From NCBI RefSeq assembly GCF_000293865.2, contig NZ_ALKN02000008.1, positions 62,001 through 126,000 of the forward strand: a DNA stretch of 64,000 nt, in the 5' to 3' direction. The translations under genes were made by a program, and so were the position numbers. Numbering within the stretch: the first letter of the stretch is position 1; every line of letters begins with the position of its first letter. The stretch comes from Limnohabitans sp. Rim28 (GTDB lineage: Bacteria; Pseudomonadota; Gammaproteobacteria; Burkholderiales; Burkholderiaceae_C). A model generated the notes under the pieces. That model made no database searches. It had not been told where the DNA came from and saw only the letters and a program-made list of their open reading frames with translations. This document shows positions 35,904 to 44,899 of this stretch, piece after piece.

Positions 35904-36790
35904 ACTCTCCTGCTACCTCAGCCCTGGATCAGCTGTTGGCCAAAGTCAGCCAACTGGTGGACCGCATTGAATCCGTCTTGCCCCAGCCCTTGTCGGCACC
36001 CGACTGGACACAGGCCATTGCCTGGCGTTACCGCAAGCGCTCGTCTGGTCACGGCGTGCTCGAGCCAGTGCGCCATGTGGCGGCCATGACCTTGGCTGAC
36101 CTCAAGGAAATCGACGATCAAAAAGAAAAGCTGCAGCGCAACACCGAGCAATTTGTACACGGTCGGCCGGCCAACAATGTGTTGCTCACGGGCGCACGCG
36201 GTACCGGCAAGTCCTCGCTCATCAAGGCGTGCCTGAACACCTACGCACCTCAGGGTTTGCGCCTGATTGAGGTGGACAAGGAAGACCTGACCGACTTGCC
36301 CGACATCATCGAAGTGGTGGCGGGCCGCCCCGAAAAATTCGTGGTCTATTGCGACGACCTGAGCTTTGAAGATGGCGAGCCCGGCTACAAAGCGCTCAAG
36401 TCCATTTTGGACGGCACCGTGGCGGCCTCAACACCCAATGTGCTGGTGTATGCCACCAGCAACCGCCGGCACCTGCTGCCCGAATACATGAGCGAGAACC
36501 TCACCTACAAGCACACCGACGACGGCGAAGTGCACCCGGGTGAAGGTGTGGAGGAAAAAATTTCCCTGTCCGAACGCTTTGGCCTGTGGATCAGTTTTTA
36601 CCCCTTCTCTCAAGACGAATACCTGACCATTGCCGGGCAGTGGCTCAGCGCTTTGGGCGCCACGTCTGCCCAAATTGAAGCTGCCCGCCCAGACGCTTTG
36701 CTCTGGGCCTTGGAGCGCGGCTCGCGCAGCGGCCGAGTGGCCTACCAGTTTGCGCGGGACATGATGGGCCGCCAAGCCGATCCGGCATGA
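35900..36790 (+). CDS. AAA-type ATPase (DUF815)
   Basis: A 296-residue P-loop ATPase of the DUF815 group with Walker [17 protein letters not shown] near residue 100, Walker [12 protein letters not shown], and [20 protein letters not shown]. Cellular function is unknown. It overlaps argJ by 4 bp and mutT by 4 bp, so all three are coupled, yet no shared pathway is evident. I discard the longer frame from 35846. Confidence 0.85.
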   Translation: MNSPATSALDQLLAKVSQLVDRIESVLPQPLSAPDWTQAIAWRYRKRSSGHGVLEPVRHVAAMTLADLKEIDDQKEKLQRNTEQFVHGRPANNVLLTGARGTGKSSLIKACLNTYAPQGLRLIEVDKEDLTDLPDIIEVVAGRPEKFVVYCDDLSFEDGEPGYKALKSILDGTVAASTPNVLVYATSNRRHLLPEYMSENLTYKHTDDGEVHPGEGVEEKISLSERFGLWISFYPFSQDEYLTIAGQWLSALGATSAQIEAARPDALLWALERGSRSGRVAYQFARDMMGRQADPA

Positions 36791-37269
36791 GCGCTGGTTT
36801 GTTGGTGGCCGATGGCGACCGCCCGCGCGAAGACCTGAGCGCCATTCAGGCTGAGCGTGCCGTGGTCGATGTGGCGGTGGGCGTGTTGCTGCAAGCCGAT
36901 GGCCATTTCTTGCTCACCTCGCGCCCAGAGGGCAAGGTGTATGCAGCTTACTGGGAATTCCCGGGCGGCAAGCTGGAGGCCGGCGAGTCGGTCGAACAGG
37001 CGCTGCGGCGTGAACTTCAAGAAGAGCTGGGCATCACCATAGGGCCAGCGCAGGTGTGGAAAACCCAGATGGTCGACTACCCGCACGCACTGGTACGGCT
37101 GCACTTTTGCAAGGTGTGGGATTGGCAGGGTGAGTTGCAAATGCGCGAAGCGCAATCACACGCTTGGCAGACTTTGCCTGTGGCCGTGGCGCCAGTGCTG
37201 CCGGGCACCATCCCAGTGTTGTCCTGGTTGGCCCAAGAGCGGCAATTCACAGGCCCCACGCACGCCTGA
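36787..37269 (+). CDS. MutT-type Nudix hydrolase
   Basis: A 160-residue Nudix protein, probably an 8-oxo-dGTP diphosphatase guarding the nucleotide pool. The Nudix box is complete: GGKLEAGESVEQALRREL then QEELGI. It is preceded by LTSRPEGKVYAAYWEFPG, the MutT-specific segment. Sequence alone does not prove the substrate. Its 3' end meets the convergent yacG gene. Confidence 0.85.
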   Translation: MSAGLLVADGDRPREDLSAIQAERAVVDVAVGVLLQADGHFLLTSRPEGKVYAAYWEFPGGKLEAGESVEQALRRELQEELGITIGPAQVWKTQMVDYPHALVRLHFCKVWDWQGELQMREAQSHAWQTLPVAVAPVLPGTIPVLSWLAQERQFTGPTHA

Positions 37270-37277
37270 GTTTCACG

Positions 37278-37493
37278 TCATTGCAAGCGCGGATCGCCAA
37301 AAGGCTCGTCGGGTGGGGTGTCGTCGGGCAGCTTGAATTCTTCGCTGGCCCAGGCGCCCAAGTCGACGCCCTTGCAACGGGCGCTGCAAAACGGTCGGTA
37401 GGGGTTGTGTGGGCTGTAAATGCTGGTGCCCGCGCAGCCAGGGCAACGCACCTTGCGGGGCGTGAATTCTGGGGGCGGCTTCGATTCACTCAT
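37278..37493 (-). CDS. yacG: DNA gyrase inhibitor YacG
   Basis: A 71-residue zinc protein that in E. coli binds GyrB. The four zinc Cys lie in VRCPGCAGTSIYS and PFCSARCKGVDLGAWA (C-x2-C ... C-x3-C). Start at 37493 (MSESKPP); an ATG two codons earlier at 37499 overlaps zapD more. Last gene of the pilBCD-coaE-zapD-yacG cluster. Confidence 0.9.
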   Translation of the reverse strand: MSESKPPPEFTPRKVRCPGCAGTSIYSPHNPYRPFCSARCKGVDLGAWASEEFKLPDDTPPDEPFGDPRLQ

Positions 37494-38245
37494 GCGCACA
37501 AAGACATCTCAAAAGGCACATCTTCTGTGGTGGCCACCAGTTTGCCGTCGCTTTGCTGGCGCTGCATGCGGATCACCACCAGCAATCGGTTGCAACTGAT
37601 CTCTGGGGTGATGCCAAGCGATGGATCGATTTTGAGGCGCAGCAATTGAAAAGTGCGCCCTTGCGGCAGGTTTTGTTGCAGCTGTCCGGCCGTGGCCATG
37701 ACTTTTTGGCTGGAGCCGGATTCCCGCAGCATTTGCAGCAGCAGTTTGACAGCTTGCGCCAAGGGGCCAAAAGGTGCGACCCATTGTGAAAGATCTTGGC
37801 TGCGGCTGGTCGCTTCGTGGTGTTGCCACGCATGGTAGGCGGGCAGGTCAAACTCGCAGGTGCCGCCTGGGATCACAGCGCGGCTTCGCAGGGCCATCAA
37901 AAAGTCGTTGTCATTCAGACTTTGGCCAATCCTGCCGCTGACTTGGTTGAGCGCGTCAAAGTGTTCGTCAAGTTGGGCGATCAGACCTTCCAGGGCCTTT
38001 TCAGAAATGGCAGGGTTGCCTCGGTAGCCGTTGTAAAGCTGTTTTTGGCGCTCCAGGTCTTTGAGCACATCGGCTTTGAGTTCCGAGCGTGAAGCCACTT
38101 CGATGATTTCGAACAAAGTGGTCAGTGCAAAGTGGTGGTCCAACGCGTCTGTGCGACCCATCAACTGGCCCAAGCGGTTGAACAATTGTTGCAAGCGCAG
38201 GTAAGTGCGAATGCGTTCGTTGAAGGGGTATTCGTACAGTATCAC
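37490..38245 (-). CDS. zapD: Cell division protein ZapD
   Basis: ZapD bundles FtsZ filaments at midcell. The 251-residue protein starts ILYEYPFNERIRTYLRLQQL, the family signature, followed by FEIIEVASRSELKADVLKDL and a beta-rich C-terminal half. coaE-zapD-yacG is a conserved proteobacterial order. The stop overlaps the yacG start. Confidence 0.94.
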   Translation of the reverse strand: MILYEYPFNERIRTYLRLQQLFNRLGQLMGRTDALDHHFALTTLFEIIEVASRSELKADVLKDLERQKQLYNGYRGNPAISEKALEGLIAQLDEHFDALNQVSGRIGQSLNDNDFLMALRSRAVIPGGTCEFDLPAYHAWQHHEATSRSQDLSQWVAPFGPLAQAVKLLLQMLRESGSSQKVMATAGQLQQNLPQGRTFQLLRLKIDPSLGITPEISCNRLLVVIRMQRQQSDGKLVATTEDVPFEMSLCA

Positions 38246-38267
38246 GCGGCGTATTCCAATGTCACCA

Positions 38268-38906
38268 TCATAGCCCGAAGTCAGCAGCCAATTGAGCCAC
38301 TTGGGCGTCCAATTCGGTCAGGCTCAAGCCCTGATTGAAGATCACCACATCGGCGCATGCCAGGCGCTGCGCACGGGTGGCTTGCAGGGCGATGATGCGG
38401 TCGATTTCTTCGGCGGCCAGGCCACTTCGGCTCATGACCCTGTGCCGCTGGGTATCGACATCGCAGTCCACCAGAATGACTTTGTCCACCTTTTTGCGCC
38501 AGCGTTCGCCCGACTCGACCAGCAAGGGCACGTCAAACACCAACACGCGCCGACCACCTTGCACCGCTGCTTGGATTTGTTCGTCGGTGATCTGGCTGAC
38601 CAAAGGGTGAATGATCGCTTCCAGTTGTTGTTTGGCTTGGGGGTTTTGAAATACCAAAGTGCGCATGGCTTGGCGGTCCATGGCGCCATGAACGTCGACC
38701 ATGTGCGGTCCAAAGTTTTGGGCAATCGCGGCCATGGCCCGACCGCCCGGAGCCGTCAGGCCGCGTGAAATCGCGTCCGCGTCGATCAAAGCAGCACCGC
38801 GTGTGGCAAGCATGTGAGCCACCGTGCTTTTACCGCTGCCAATGCCGCCCGTGAGTCCGAGACGCCATGTGCGTTGAGTCGTTTCTGGAGTCATCATGCA
38901 GGTCAT
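38268..38906 (-). CDS. coaE: Dephospho-CoA kinase
   Basis: Final step of coenzyme A synthesis. The 212-residue kinase has the P-loop LGLTGGIGSGKSTVAHML near residue 17, LIDADAISRGLTAPGG with the substrate-binding Asp, and FDVPLLVESGERWRKKVDKV. Three in-frame ATGs (38906, 38897, 38894) are possible starts; the first has a weak GGAA upstream. Confidence 0.94.
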   Translation of the reverse strand: MTCMMTPETTQRTWRLGLTGGIGSGKSTVAHMLATRGAALIDADAISRGLTAPGGRAMAAIAQNFGPHMVDVHGAMDRQAMRTLVFQNPQAKQQLEAIIHPLVSQITDEQIQAAVQGGRRVLVFDVPLLVESGERWRKKVDKVILVDCDVDTQRHRVMSRSGLAAEEIDRIIALQATRAQRLACADVVIFNQGLSLTELDAQVAQLAADFGL

Positions 38907-38915
38907 GTGTTCCGA

Positions 38916-39728
38916 TTAAATCCTGGGGAGGTTGCCAAAAGCCATGACCCACAAGCCCGCCAAGACGAGGTAGGGTCCGAATGCCAATTCGCCATTCTCA
39001 GGCAATCGGCCTCGCCATTTGAGACCCAAGCCGCCCAAAATTCCCGTGAGGGATGCAATCAGCACCAAAGAGAGCAATGCTGGCCAGCCCAACCAAGCCC
39101 CTAGACCTGCCAGCAGTTTGAAATCACCTTGCCCCATGCCCTCTTTGCCCGTCAGTCCCTTGAACAGCCAAAAAACGGACCACAAAAACAAGTAGCCACC
39201 TGCGGCGCCCCAAAGAGACTCGTTCAAGCCGATCCCTGAAAGACCCAGGCTCGAAGCCAGCAAGCCGGCCCAAACCAAGGGTTGGGTGATGGCATCGGGC
39301 AACAAACGCGTGTCGGCATCGATGGCCGCCAGGGCCACCAGGGCCGCCGAAAACCCAGCCCAAGCCAAGGCCTCGAAACCCCAGCCGTGTTTGGCCACCA
39401 ACCCGATGAACAAGCCCGCTGTGATCAGTTCGATGGCCGGGTATCGCCAGCGGATGGGCGCTCGGCAGTGGGCGCAACGCCCACGCAAGGCGATGAAGCT
39501 GAGCAGCGGGATGTTTTCATGCCATCGCAGGGGGTGTTGGCACTGTGGGCAATGGGAGCGCGGTACAGCCAAATTGAAAGGGCGCGTTTCAAGGGGTTGG
39601 GCTGTGGTTTCGGCGTCCCACTGGGCCTGCAGCATCAGCGGCAGGCGGTGAATCACCACGTTCAGAAAGCTGCCAACCATCAGGCCCAGCAAGCCTGCCA
39701 AACCCAGTGCCAAAACGCCTTCGATCAT
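38916..39728 (-). CDS. pilD: Type IV prepilin peptidase / N-methyltransferase PilD
   Basis: Inner-membrane aspartic peptidase that cleaves and methylates prepilins. The 270-residue protein starts with GLMVGSFLNVVIHRLP, has the cysteine pairs CPQCQHPLRW and GRCAHCRAPI typical of bifunctional PilD, and the catalytic Asp motifs AAIDADTRLLPDAIT and GMGQGDFKLLAGLGAW (GxGD). About eight membrane segments. Follows pilC after one base. Confidence 0.95.
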   Translation of the reverse strand: MIEGVLALGLAGLLGLMVGSFLNVVIHRLPLMLQAQWDAETTAQPLETRPFNLAVPRSHCPQCQHPLRWHENIPLLSFIALRGRCAHCRAPIRWRYPAIELITAGLFIGLVAKHGWGFEALAWAGFSAALVALAAIDADTRLLPDAITQPLVWAGLLASSLGLSGIGLNESLWGAAGGYLFLWSVFWLFKGLTGKEGMGQGDFKLLAGLGAWLGWPALLSLVLIASLTGILGGLGLKWRGRLPENGELAFGPYLVLAGLWVMAFGNLPRI

Positions 39729-39729
39729 G

Positions 39730-40944
39730 TCAAAACACTTGTCCTAAATTGAAAATAGGGAGATACATGGCCACCAAAATGGCGCCAATCAAGCCGCCCA
39801 ATACCACGATGATCAGGGGCTCCAGCAAGCTGGTCAAGCCGTTCACATGGTCGTCCAATTCTGTCACCATCAGGCCCCCCGCTTTGCCCAGTAAGCTGTC
39901 CAAAGCGCCGGTTTCCTCGCCGGTTGCGCACAGCTGCACGATCATCGCTGGAAAGCGAGCGGTTTGTCCCATGGCCTCGCTCAAACTGCTGCCCTGAACG
40001 ACCCGTCTTTGCAATTGCAATGTGACACGTTCAAAGTCTGGATGATCGCATGCCTGGGCAGTTGACCCCAGCGCCTCTGCCAAGGGGACGCCGGCTGACA
40101 GCAAGGCCGAGAGGGTTTGTGACCAACGCGCCACGATGGCCGTGGTCAAAAGTGGCCCCAGAACTGGCCATGTCAGGAGCCACTGTGCGGCCCATGTGCG
40201 CAGACGGTTGGCTGCAGGCCCCGGGTGTTGTGCCGCCCAGATGGGAAACGCGAAGACAAACAGAACCACTGGCCAAGCTTGGATCAGCGAGTCGCTCAGG
40301 CCCATCACCATTTGGGTGGACCAAGGCAACTCCGCGCCTAAGGACTGGAACACTTCTTCAAACACCGGTACCACCCACACCAAAATCAGCCCCAAAATTC
40401 CCATGGCCAGCATCAATACTGCGGTGGGATACATCAGCGCCGAACGGATTTTGGAGCGAAGGGCTTCGTTTTTTTCGAGGGTCTGTGACAAGCTTTCCAT
40501 GATCTGGTCCAAGATGCCCGCTGATTCACCCGCTTGCACCATGTGCACAAAAAGGCCGCTGAAATGCCGAGGGTGCCGAGCCAAAGCATCGTTCAGCGCG
40601 ACACCCGATGTGACGTCGTTGAGAACGGTCTGCATGACACGCACTGCGTTTTTATGAGACATGCTTCGGCACAGCATGGCCAAAGCTTGCACCACAGGGA
40701 CTCCAGCTTTCAGCATCGCCGCCCACTGCCGTGTCATGGTGGCCAAGTCTTTGCTTTTGATGCTGTCAGGGCTTGACCACCACATGCGCTGCACCTGCAC
40801 TTTTTGTATCCCCTGTCGGCGCAGCTGAGCCCTGGCCAAGTCGGCATGCAAAGCTTGTAACGTACCGCTTTGGGGGCGACCCTGCGCGTCGCGACCCGAC
40901 CATCGAAAAGTCGGACCTGGTGGTTGTGGTTGGGGGGCGTTCAT
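39730..40944 (-). CDS. pilC: Type IV pilus inner-membrane protein PilC
   Basis: Platform protein of the type IV pilus machine, family T2SF. The 404-residue protein starts MNAPQPQPPGPTFRWSGRDA and contains two T2SF repeats, each followed by membrane segments; typical stretches are MTRQWAAMLKAGVPVVQALA and FSQ-like WSQTLSALLSAGVPLAEALG. The start overlaps the pilB stop. A frame extending to 41160 is a shadow of pilB. Confidence 0.94.
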   Translation of the reverse strand: MNAPQPQPPGPTFRWSGRDAQGRPQSGTLQALHADLARAQLRRQGIQKVQVQRMWWSSPDSIKSKDLATMTRQWAAMLKAGVPVVQALAMLCRSMSHKNAVRVMQTVLNDVTSGVALNDALARHPRHFSGLFVHMVQAGESAGILDQIMESLSQTLEKNEALRSKIRSALMYPTAVLMLAMGILGLILVWVVPVFEEVFQSLGAELPWSTQMVMGLSDSLIQAWPVVLFVFAFPIWAAQHPGPAANRLRTWAAQWLLTWPVLGPLLTTAIVARWSQTLSALLSAGVPLAEALGSTAQACDHPDFERVTLQLQRRVVQGSSLSEAMGQTARFPAMIVQLCATGEETGALDSLLGKAGGLMVTELDDHVNGLTSLLEPLIIVVLGGLIGAILVAMYLPIFNLGQVF

Positions 40945-42158
40945 GTATCGTCCCGGGTGGCCCCCAAGACCTCCTCCAGCGAGGTGATGCCTTGGAGCAC
41001 TTTGCGCAAGCCAGCGACGCGCAAGCTGTTGATCCCTTCCCGTCGGGCTTGTTGCACCATCTCCTGAATGCCGGCTTCTTGCAACACCAAATTTTGCATC
41101 TCGGTGCTCACAGGCATGACCTGAAAAATACCGGTTCTCCCTGAAAAACCCTTGTGGCAAAACGCACAGCCTACTGCCTCAAAAGCCTGCACTGTCGCCG
41201 TGAGGCACAAGGCTTCTGGCCAACCGGCTTTGCGCAAAATGGCCCCGGGCAAGGCAGTGGCTTGCTTGCAATGGGGGCACAGGCAGCGCACCAAGCGTTG
41301 CGCTGTCACCAAGCTCACGCTGGCGGCAATGTTGTAGGGGGCCGTGCCCATGTTGCGCAAACGCACCAAAGTGGCCGGAGCGTCGTTGGTGTGCAAGGTG
41401 GACAACACCAAATGCCCGGTTTGTGCCGCTTGTATGGCGATGTTGGCCGTCTCCAGATCCCGCACTTCGCCCACCATCAAAATGTCCGGGTCTTGTCGCA
41501 GAAATGCCCGCAAAGCGACGGCAAAACTGAGGCCCGGCTTGTCTTGCACGTTGACTTGGTTGATGCCTGCGAGTTGTATTTCGCAGGGGTCTTCCACGGT
41601 GGCGATGTTCACCTCGGCTGTGTTGAGGAGGTTCAGGCAGGCGTACAGGGATTGTGTTTTGCCAGAGCCTGTTGGGCCGGTCACCAGCACCAAGCCGTGT
41701 GGCGCGCGGATCGCGGTCAATAAGCGCTGAAGGTCTTCGGGCTCATAGCCAAGGCCTTGAAGGTCCAACTGGGCTTGGGCCGAATCGAGCACTCTGATCA
41801 CCAATTTTTCACCAAAGAGGGTGGGTAAGGTGCTGACCCGCAAGTCCAGCTCCCGACCGTCGGCCAAATGCAGTTTCATCCGCCCGTCTTGTGGCAAGCG
41901 TTTTTCAGCGATGTCCAAACGCGACATCACTTTGATGCGGGAAGCCAACCGGTCTTTCAATGCCATGTGCGGCGAGGCGACTTCGCGCAACTCTCCATCC
42001 ACGCGCATTCGCACCCGATAGTGATGCTCATAAGGCTCGAAATGCAGGTCCGATGCCTTGAGCGCTACCGCTTGTTCCAGCAGCTGTTGCACATAGGTCA
42101 CCACCGGGGCATCCTCGGCGCTCGCAGAAGGCTTTGATCGTGCTGGTCCTGATGCCAT
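40941..42158 (-). CDS. pilB: Type IV pilus / type II secretion ATPase, short form
   Basis: Hexameric ATPase that drives pilus extension. Present are Walker A LVTGPTGSGKTQSLYACL, the Asp box TVEDPCEIQL, Walker B LRQDPDILMVGEVRD, the His box TGHLVLSTLHTNDA and the zinc tetracysteine CLCPHCKQ...GCAFCHKG. At 405 residues it is much shorter than usual PilB (about 570) and lacks the N-terminal MshEN domain. The start at 42158 is well supported by AAGGGG 5 bases upstream; the open frame above it to 42353 contains no family sequence. Confidence 0.88.
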   Translation of the reverse strand: MASGPARSKPSASAEDAPVVTYVQQLLEQAVALKASDLHFEPYEHHYRVRMRVDGELREVASPHMALKDRLASRIKVMSRLDIAEKRLPQDGRMKLHLADGRELDLRVSTLPTLFGEKLVIRVLDSAQAQLDLQGLGYEPEDLQRLLTAIRAPHGLVLVTGPTGSGKTQSLYACLNLLNTAEVNIATVEDPCEIQLAGINQVNVQDKPGLSFAVALRAFLRQDPDILMVGEVRDLETANIAIQAAQTGHLVLSTLHTNDAPATLVRLRNMGTAPYNIAASVSLVTAQRLVRCLCPHCKQATALPGAILRKAGWPEALCLTATVQAFEAVGCAFCHKGFSGRTGIFQVMPVSTEMQNLVLQEAGIQEMVQQARREGINSLRVAGLRKVLQGITSLEEVLGATRDDT

Positions 42159-42355
42159 GCTGACCCCTTTATGGAATACCAAAGAATTCAAATCATGGCG
42201 CTGTCCAGAGCGTTTGTAAATGCCGAACCGACACAGGCTGGCAAGATCCCGCATTTTTTTGTTCAACAATGTGGCCGTGGTCAAGGACTTTTCATTCACC
42301 CAGCTGTGCTGAACAGCTTCACAATCATTTTTTCTAACCCAGCTTGGAGACAAAC

Positions 42356-43246
42356 ATGAAAGTAGGTATCGCAGGTATTGGAAAAATGGGTTCGGCCATT
42401 GGCTTGAGGTTGCTCTCTTTGGGGTACGAGCTGACGGTGTGGAACCGAACTGCCGAGCGGGCTCGGCCTTTGTTGGATGCAGGTGCTCAATGGGCTCAAT
42501 CGCCCAGGTCTTTGTCAGAGTCGGTGGATGTGGTCATCACCTTGTTGACCAACGAGGCGGCTTTGGACGAAGTCTATGGAACGGAGACAGGCTTGTTGTC
42601 TGGTCGTGTGATGGACAAGATATTCATTGACATGAGCACCGTGCGACCTGCCAAACCGCAAGAAATGGCCCAGCGGATTCAGGCACTTGGTGCCCGTTTT
42701 CTGGAGTGCCCGGTCGGCGGCAGTGTGGGCCCCGCCAAAGAGGGCAAGCTGCTTGGGTTTGTGGGAGGCGCTGCGCAGGACTTGCAATCGGTGCGGGCGT
42801 TGCTGGACGTCATTTGCCGTCGCGTAGAGCATGTCGGCCCACACGGCTCAGGCGCCACCATGAAGTTGGCCGTCAATTTGCCCTTGATGGTGTACTGGCA
42901 AACCTTGGGAGAGGCGTTGTCATTGGTCGAACCTTTGGGTCTGGATCCTCAGCGTGTGATCGACATCTTGTCTGATTCTTCGGGTGGGCCCAACATGCTC
43001 AAGGTCCGAGGTGCCATGATTGCCAAAACTTTGGCGGAGAAAAAAAGCGATCAAGTCACCGTGAATGTGGCCACGATGCGCAAAGACATGCAAGCCATGC
43101 TGGATCAGGGGCAAAAGGTTCAACGCGAAATGCCACTGACCGCACTCGCTTTGCAACAATTTGAAGCTGCAGCGCACAGTGGATTGGATGGGAAAGATTG
43201 CTCCGAGTTGTTGGTGTGGTGGTTGACACAAGGCAACCGCGCCTGA
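42356..43246 (+). CDS. NAD(P)-dependent oxidoreductase, 3-hydroxyisobutyrate dehydrogenase family
   Basis: A 296-residue beta-hydroxyacid dehydrogenase with the Rossmann motif VGIAGIGKMGSAIGLRLL, FIDMSTVRPAKPQEM, the substrate-binding CPVGGSVGPAKEGKLLGFVG, and catalytic Lys in GSGATMKLAVNLPL. The start at 42356 has GGAGA upstream. The substrate could be hydroxyisobutyrate, tartronate semialdehyde or a related acid; sequence alone does not decide. It converges on the Bug protein gene. Confidence 0.85.
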   Translation: MKVGIAGIGKMGSAIGLRLLSLGYELTVWNRTAERARPLLDAGAQWAQSPRSLSESVDVVITLLTNEAALDEVYGTETGLLSGRVMDKIFIDMSTVRPAKPQEMAQRIQALGARFLECPVGGSVGPAKEGKLLGFVGGAAQDLQSVRALLDVICRRVEHVGPHGSGATMKLAVNLPLMVYWQTLGEALSLVEPLGLDPQRVIDILSDSSGGPNMLKVRGAMIAKTLAEKKSDQVTVNVATMRKDMQAMLDQGQKVQREMPLTALALQQFEAAAHSGLDGKDCSELLVWWLTQGNRA

Positions 43247-43277
43247 TTTTTCCGGCGAAGTTGCCTTGCGACAAGCT

Positions 43278-44273
43278 TTATTCCAAGCGCATCTCGCGAA
43301 TGATGGCGCGGAACTGGTCCATTTGCCGCCGCAGCATGGCATCTTGCTCGGCGGGTGTTGAGCCAACGCCCTCTGCACCCAGGTCGTTCAGTCGTTTGAC
43401 CACTTCGGGGTGTCGAACGGCTGCAATGACTTCTTTGTTCAGGCGGTCGATGATGTCCTTGGGTGTTTTGGCCGGTGCAAAGACGCCGTTCCAGCCTTCC
43501 AGTTCCAGGTTGGGAAAGCCCAACTCCCTCACGGTGGGAACATCCGGCAAACCAGGAATGCGTTTGGAGGCTGTGGTGGCCAAAGCTTTGAGTGTGCCTG
43601 CCTTGATTTCGGCCAGGGACGAGGACAACTGATCACCCCCGACTTGGAGGCGGCCTGCCAGCAGTTCCTGTTTCAGAGGGGCTGCGCCTTTGAACGGAAT
43701 GTGGGTGATGTTGACTTTGCCTTCCTTTTTGAAGGCCTCACCCAATACGTGCATGGTGGAGCCCGGACCGGTCGAGCCGTAGTTGTATTGCAACGCAGGG
43801 TTGCCACGCAACAGCGCGGCCAACTCCCTCAGGTCTTTGGCTGGAACGCTGGGGCTGGCAGTCCACACAAATGGCACGTAGACCGCAATCGACACGCCGG
43901 CAAAGTCGGTGTCCACGTTAAAGGGCGAGCGGTTGGCCAAAGTTTGCGCGACCGATGCCAGTGGAAATGACAGGTTGTGCATCATGATGGTGTAGCCGTC
44001 AGGTGCAGCTTTGGCCATCAAGTCAGCCCCAATGGCGCCGCCTGCTCCACCTCGGTTGTCGATGGTCACAGGTTGCCCCATGGACTCGCTCATGCGTTGC
44101 GCCACGATGCGGGCCACAATGTCGGTGGTGCCGCCTGCCGGGAAGGGCACGATCATTTTGATGGGTTTGTTGGGATAGGTCTGCGCCATCAGGCCAGGGT
44201 GGGCGCCCAATGTCAGCAGCCCAGCCAAACCCAAAGTGCACAAGTGAATCCATTTCCGGCGATGTGATTGCAT
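43278..44273 (-). CDS. Bug-family periplasmic solute-binding protein (TctC-like) 1
   Basis: A 331-residue tripartite tricarboxylate transporter receptor-type protein, exported to the periplasm. The signal begins MQSHRRKWIHLCTLGLAGLL, with an RR pair resembling a Tat signal, and ends AHPGLMAQ. Mature blocks are YPNKPIKMIVPFPAGGTTD and DNRGGAGGAIGADLMAKA. No TctA/TctB genes are nearby, so it is an orphan receptor, a class greatly expanded in Burkholderiales. Ligand unknown. AGGAGA precedes the ATG. The roughly 200 bases upstream, to the end of the next gene, contain a small GAGCC/GGCTC hairpin but nothing I can name. Confidence 0.88.
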   Translation of the reverse strand: MQSHRRKWIHLCTLGLAGLLTLGAHPGLMAQTYPNKPIKMIVPFPAGGTTDIVARIVAQRMSESMGQPVTIDNRGGAGGAIGADLMAKAAPDGYTIMMHNLSFPLASVAQTLANRSPFNVDTDFAGVSIAVYVPFVWTASPSVPAKDLRELAALLRGNPALQYNYGSTGPGSTMHVLGEAFKKEGKVNITHIPFKGAAPLKQELLAGRLQVGGDQLSSSLAEIKAGTLKALATTASKRIPGLPDVPTVRELGFPNLELEGWNGVFAPAKTPKDIIDRLNKEVIAAVRHPEVVKRLNDLGAEGVGSTPAEQDAMLRRQMDQFRAIIREMRLE

Positions 44274-44471
44274 GTTGTCTCCTGTTGATGGGATCCCTCG
44301 GTTATCGCCAAGGGACAAGAGTCAATATCACACAGCTTGGGGGACTCGTGGGATCACCAAAGCGACAAGTTCAGGGCATTTTTGGGTTCAGACAGATCGA
44401 CCCAATGCGGGCGACAGCACGGGGATGCACCGGTGAGCCTGACCGGCTCCTTCCCCCCACCAAGCCAAAAG

Positions 44472-44876
44472 TCAGCAGACCCGGCGAGCGATTTTGTGTA
44501 TGGCGGATGTCGGGTCGATCTCAAGCCACTCGTGCAGCATGCCTTGGCGGCCAACTTGCTTGCCTGTGAGCATGGGTCCGGTGAAGTAAGTCATGTGCAT
44601 CACCCGAGCCATTTTGACCTTGCAGTTGATTTGCAGTTGGGTCTGGACCGAAACATAGGCGACCCCATCGGCGGTCATTTGGGGTTTTTTGTAATCAACA
44701 GCACTCCACAAAATTTTCTTGCCGCCTTCGTCTTTGATCGAATTTGCGTCAATGAAAAACATGCCTTGATCGTTCAAAGTCACGGCATCCCATTTGGGCG
44801 TGGCAGCGATGGCGTTCAGGGCGCCAAGGCCGATGAGCATGCAAAAAACCGAAATGGCCAATGGTCTTGTTCGCAC
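44472..44876 (-). CDS. Secreted surface-adhesin E-like protein
   Basis: A 134-residue protein with a signal peptide (LAISVFCMLIGLGALNAIAA) and a short mature domain. The pattern FFIDANSIKDEGGKK...WSAVDYKKPQ...YVSVQTQLQINCKVKMARV and the paired Cys resemble the surface-adhesin protein E family found in many betaproteobacteria. Role unknown here; it may be outer-membrane or periplasmic. Confidence 0.7.
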   Translation of the reverse strand: MRTRPLAISVFCMLIGLGALNAIAATPKWDAVTLNDQGMFFIDANSIKDEGGKKILWSAVDYKKPQMTADGVAYVSVQTQLQINCKVKMARVMHMTYFTGPMLTGKQVGRQGMLHEWLEIDPTSAIHKIARRVC

Positions 44877-44899
44877 AGGGGTTCTCCTGGTAGAGCGGA

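Noticed and set aside
44274-44471. A riboswitch in the leader of the Bug protein gene
   Set aside because: There is a small hairpin, but I could not find the conserved boxes of cobalamin, TPP, glycine or other known classes.
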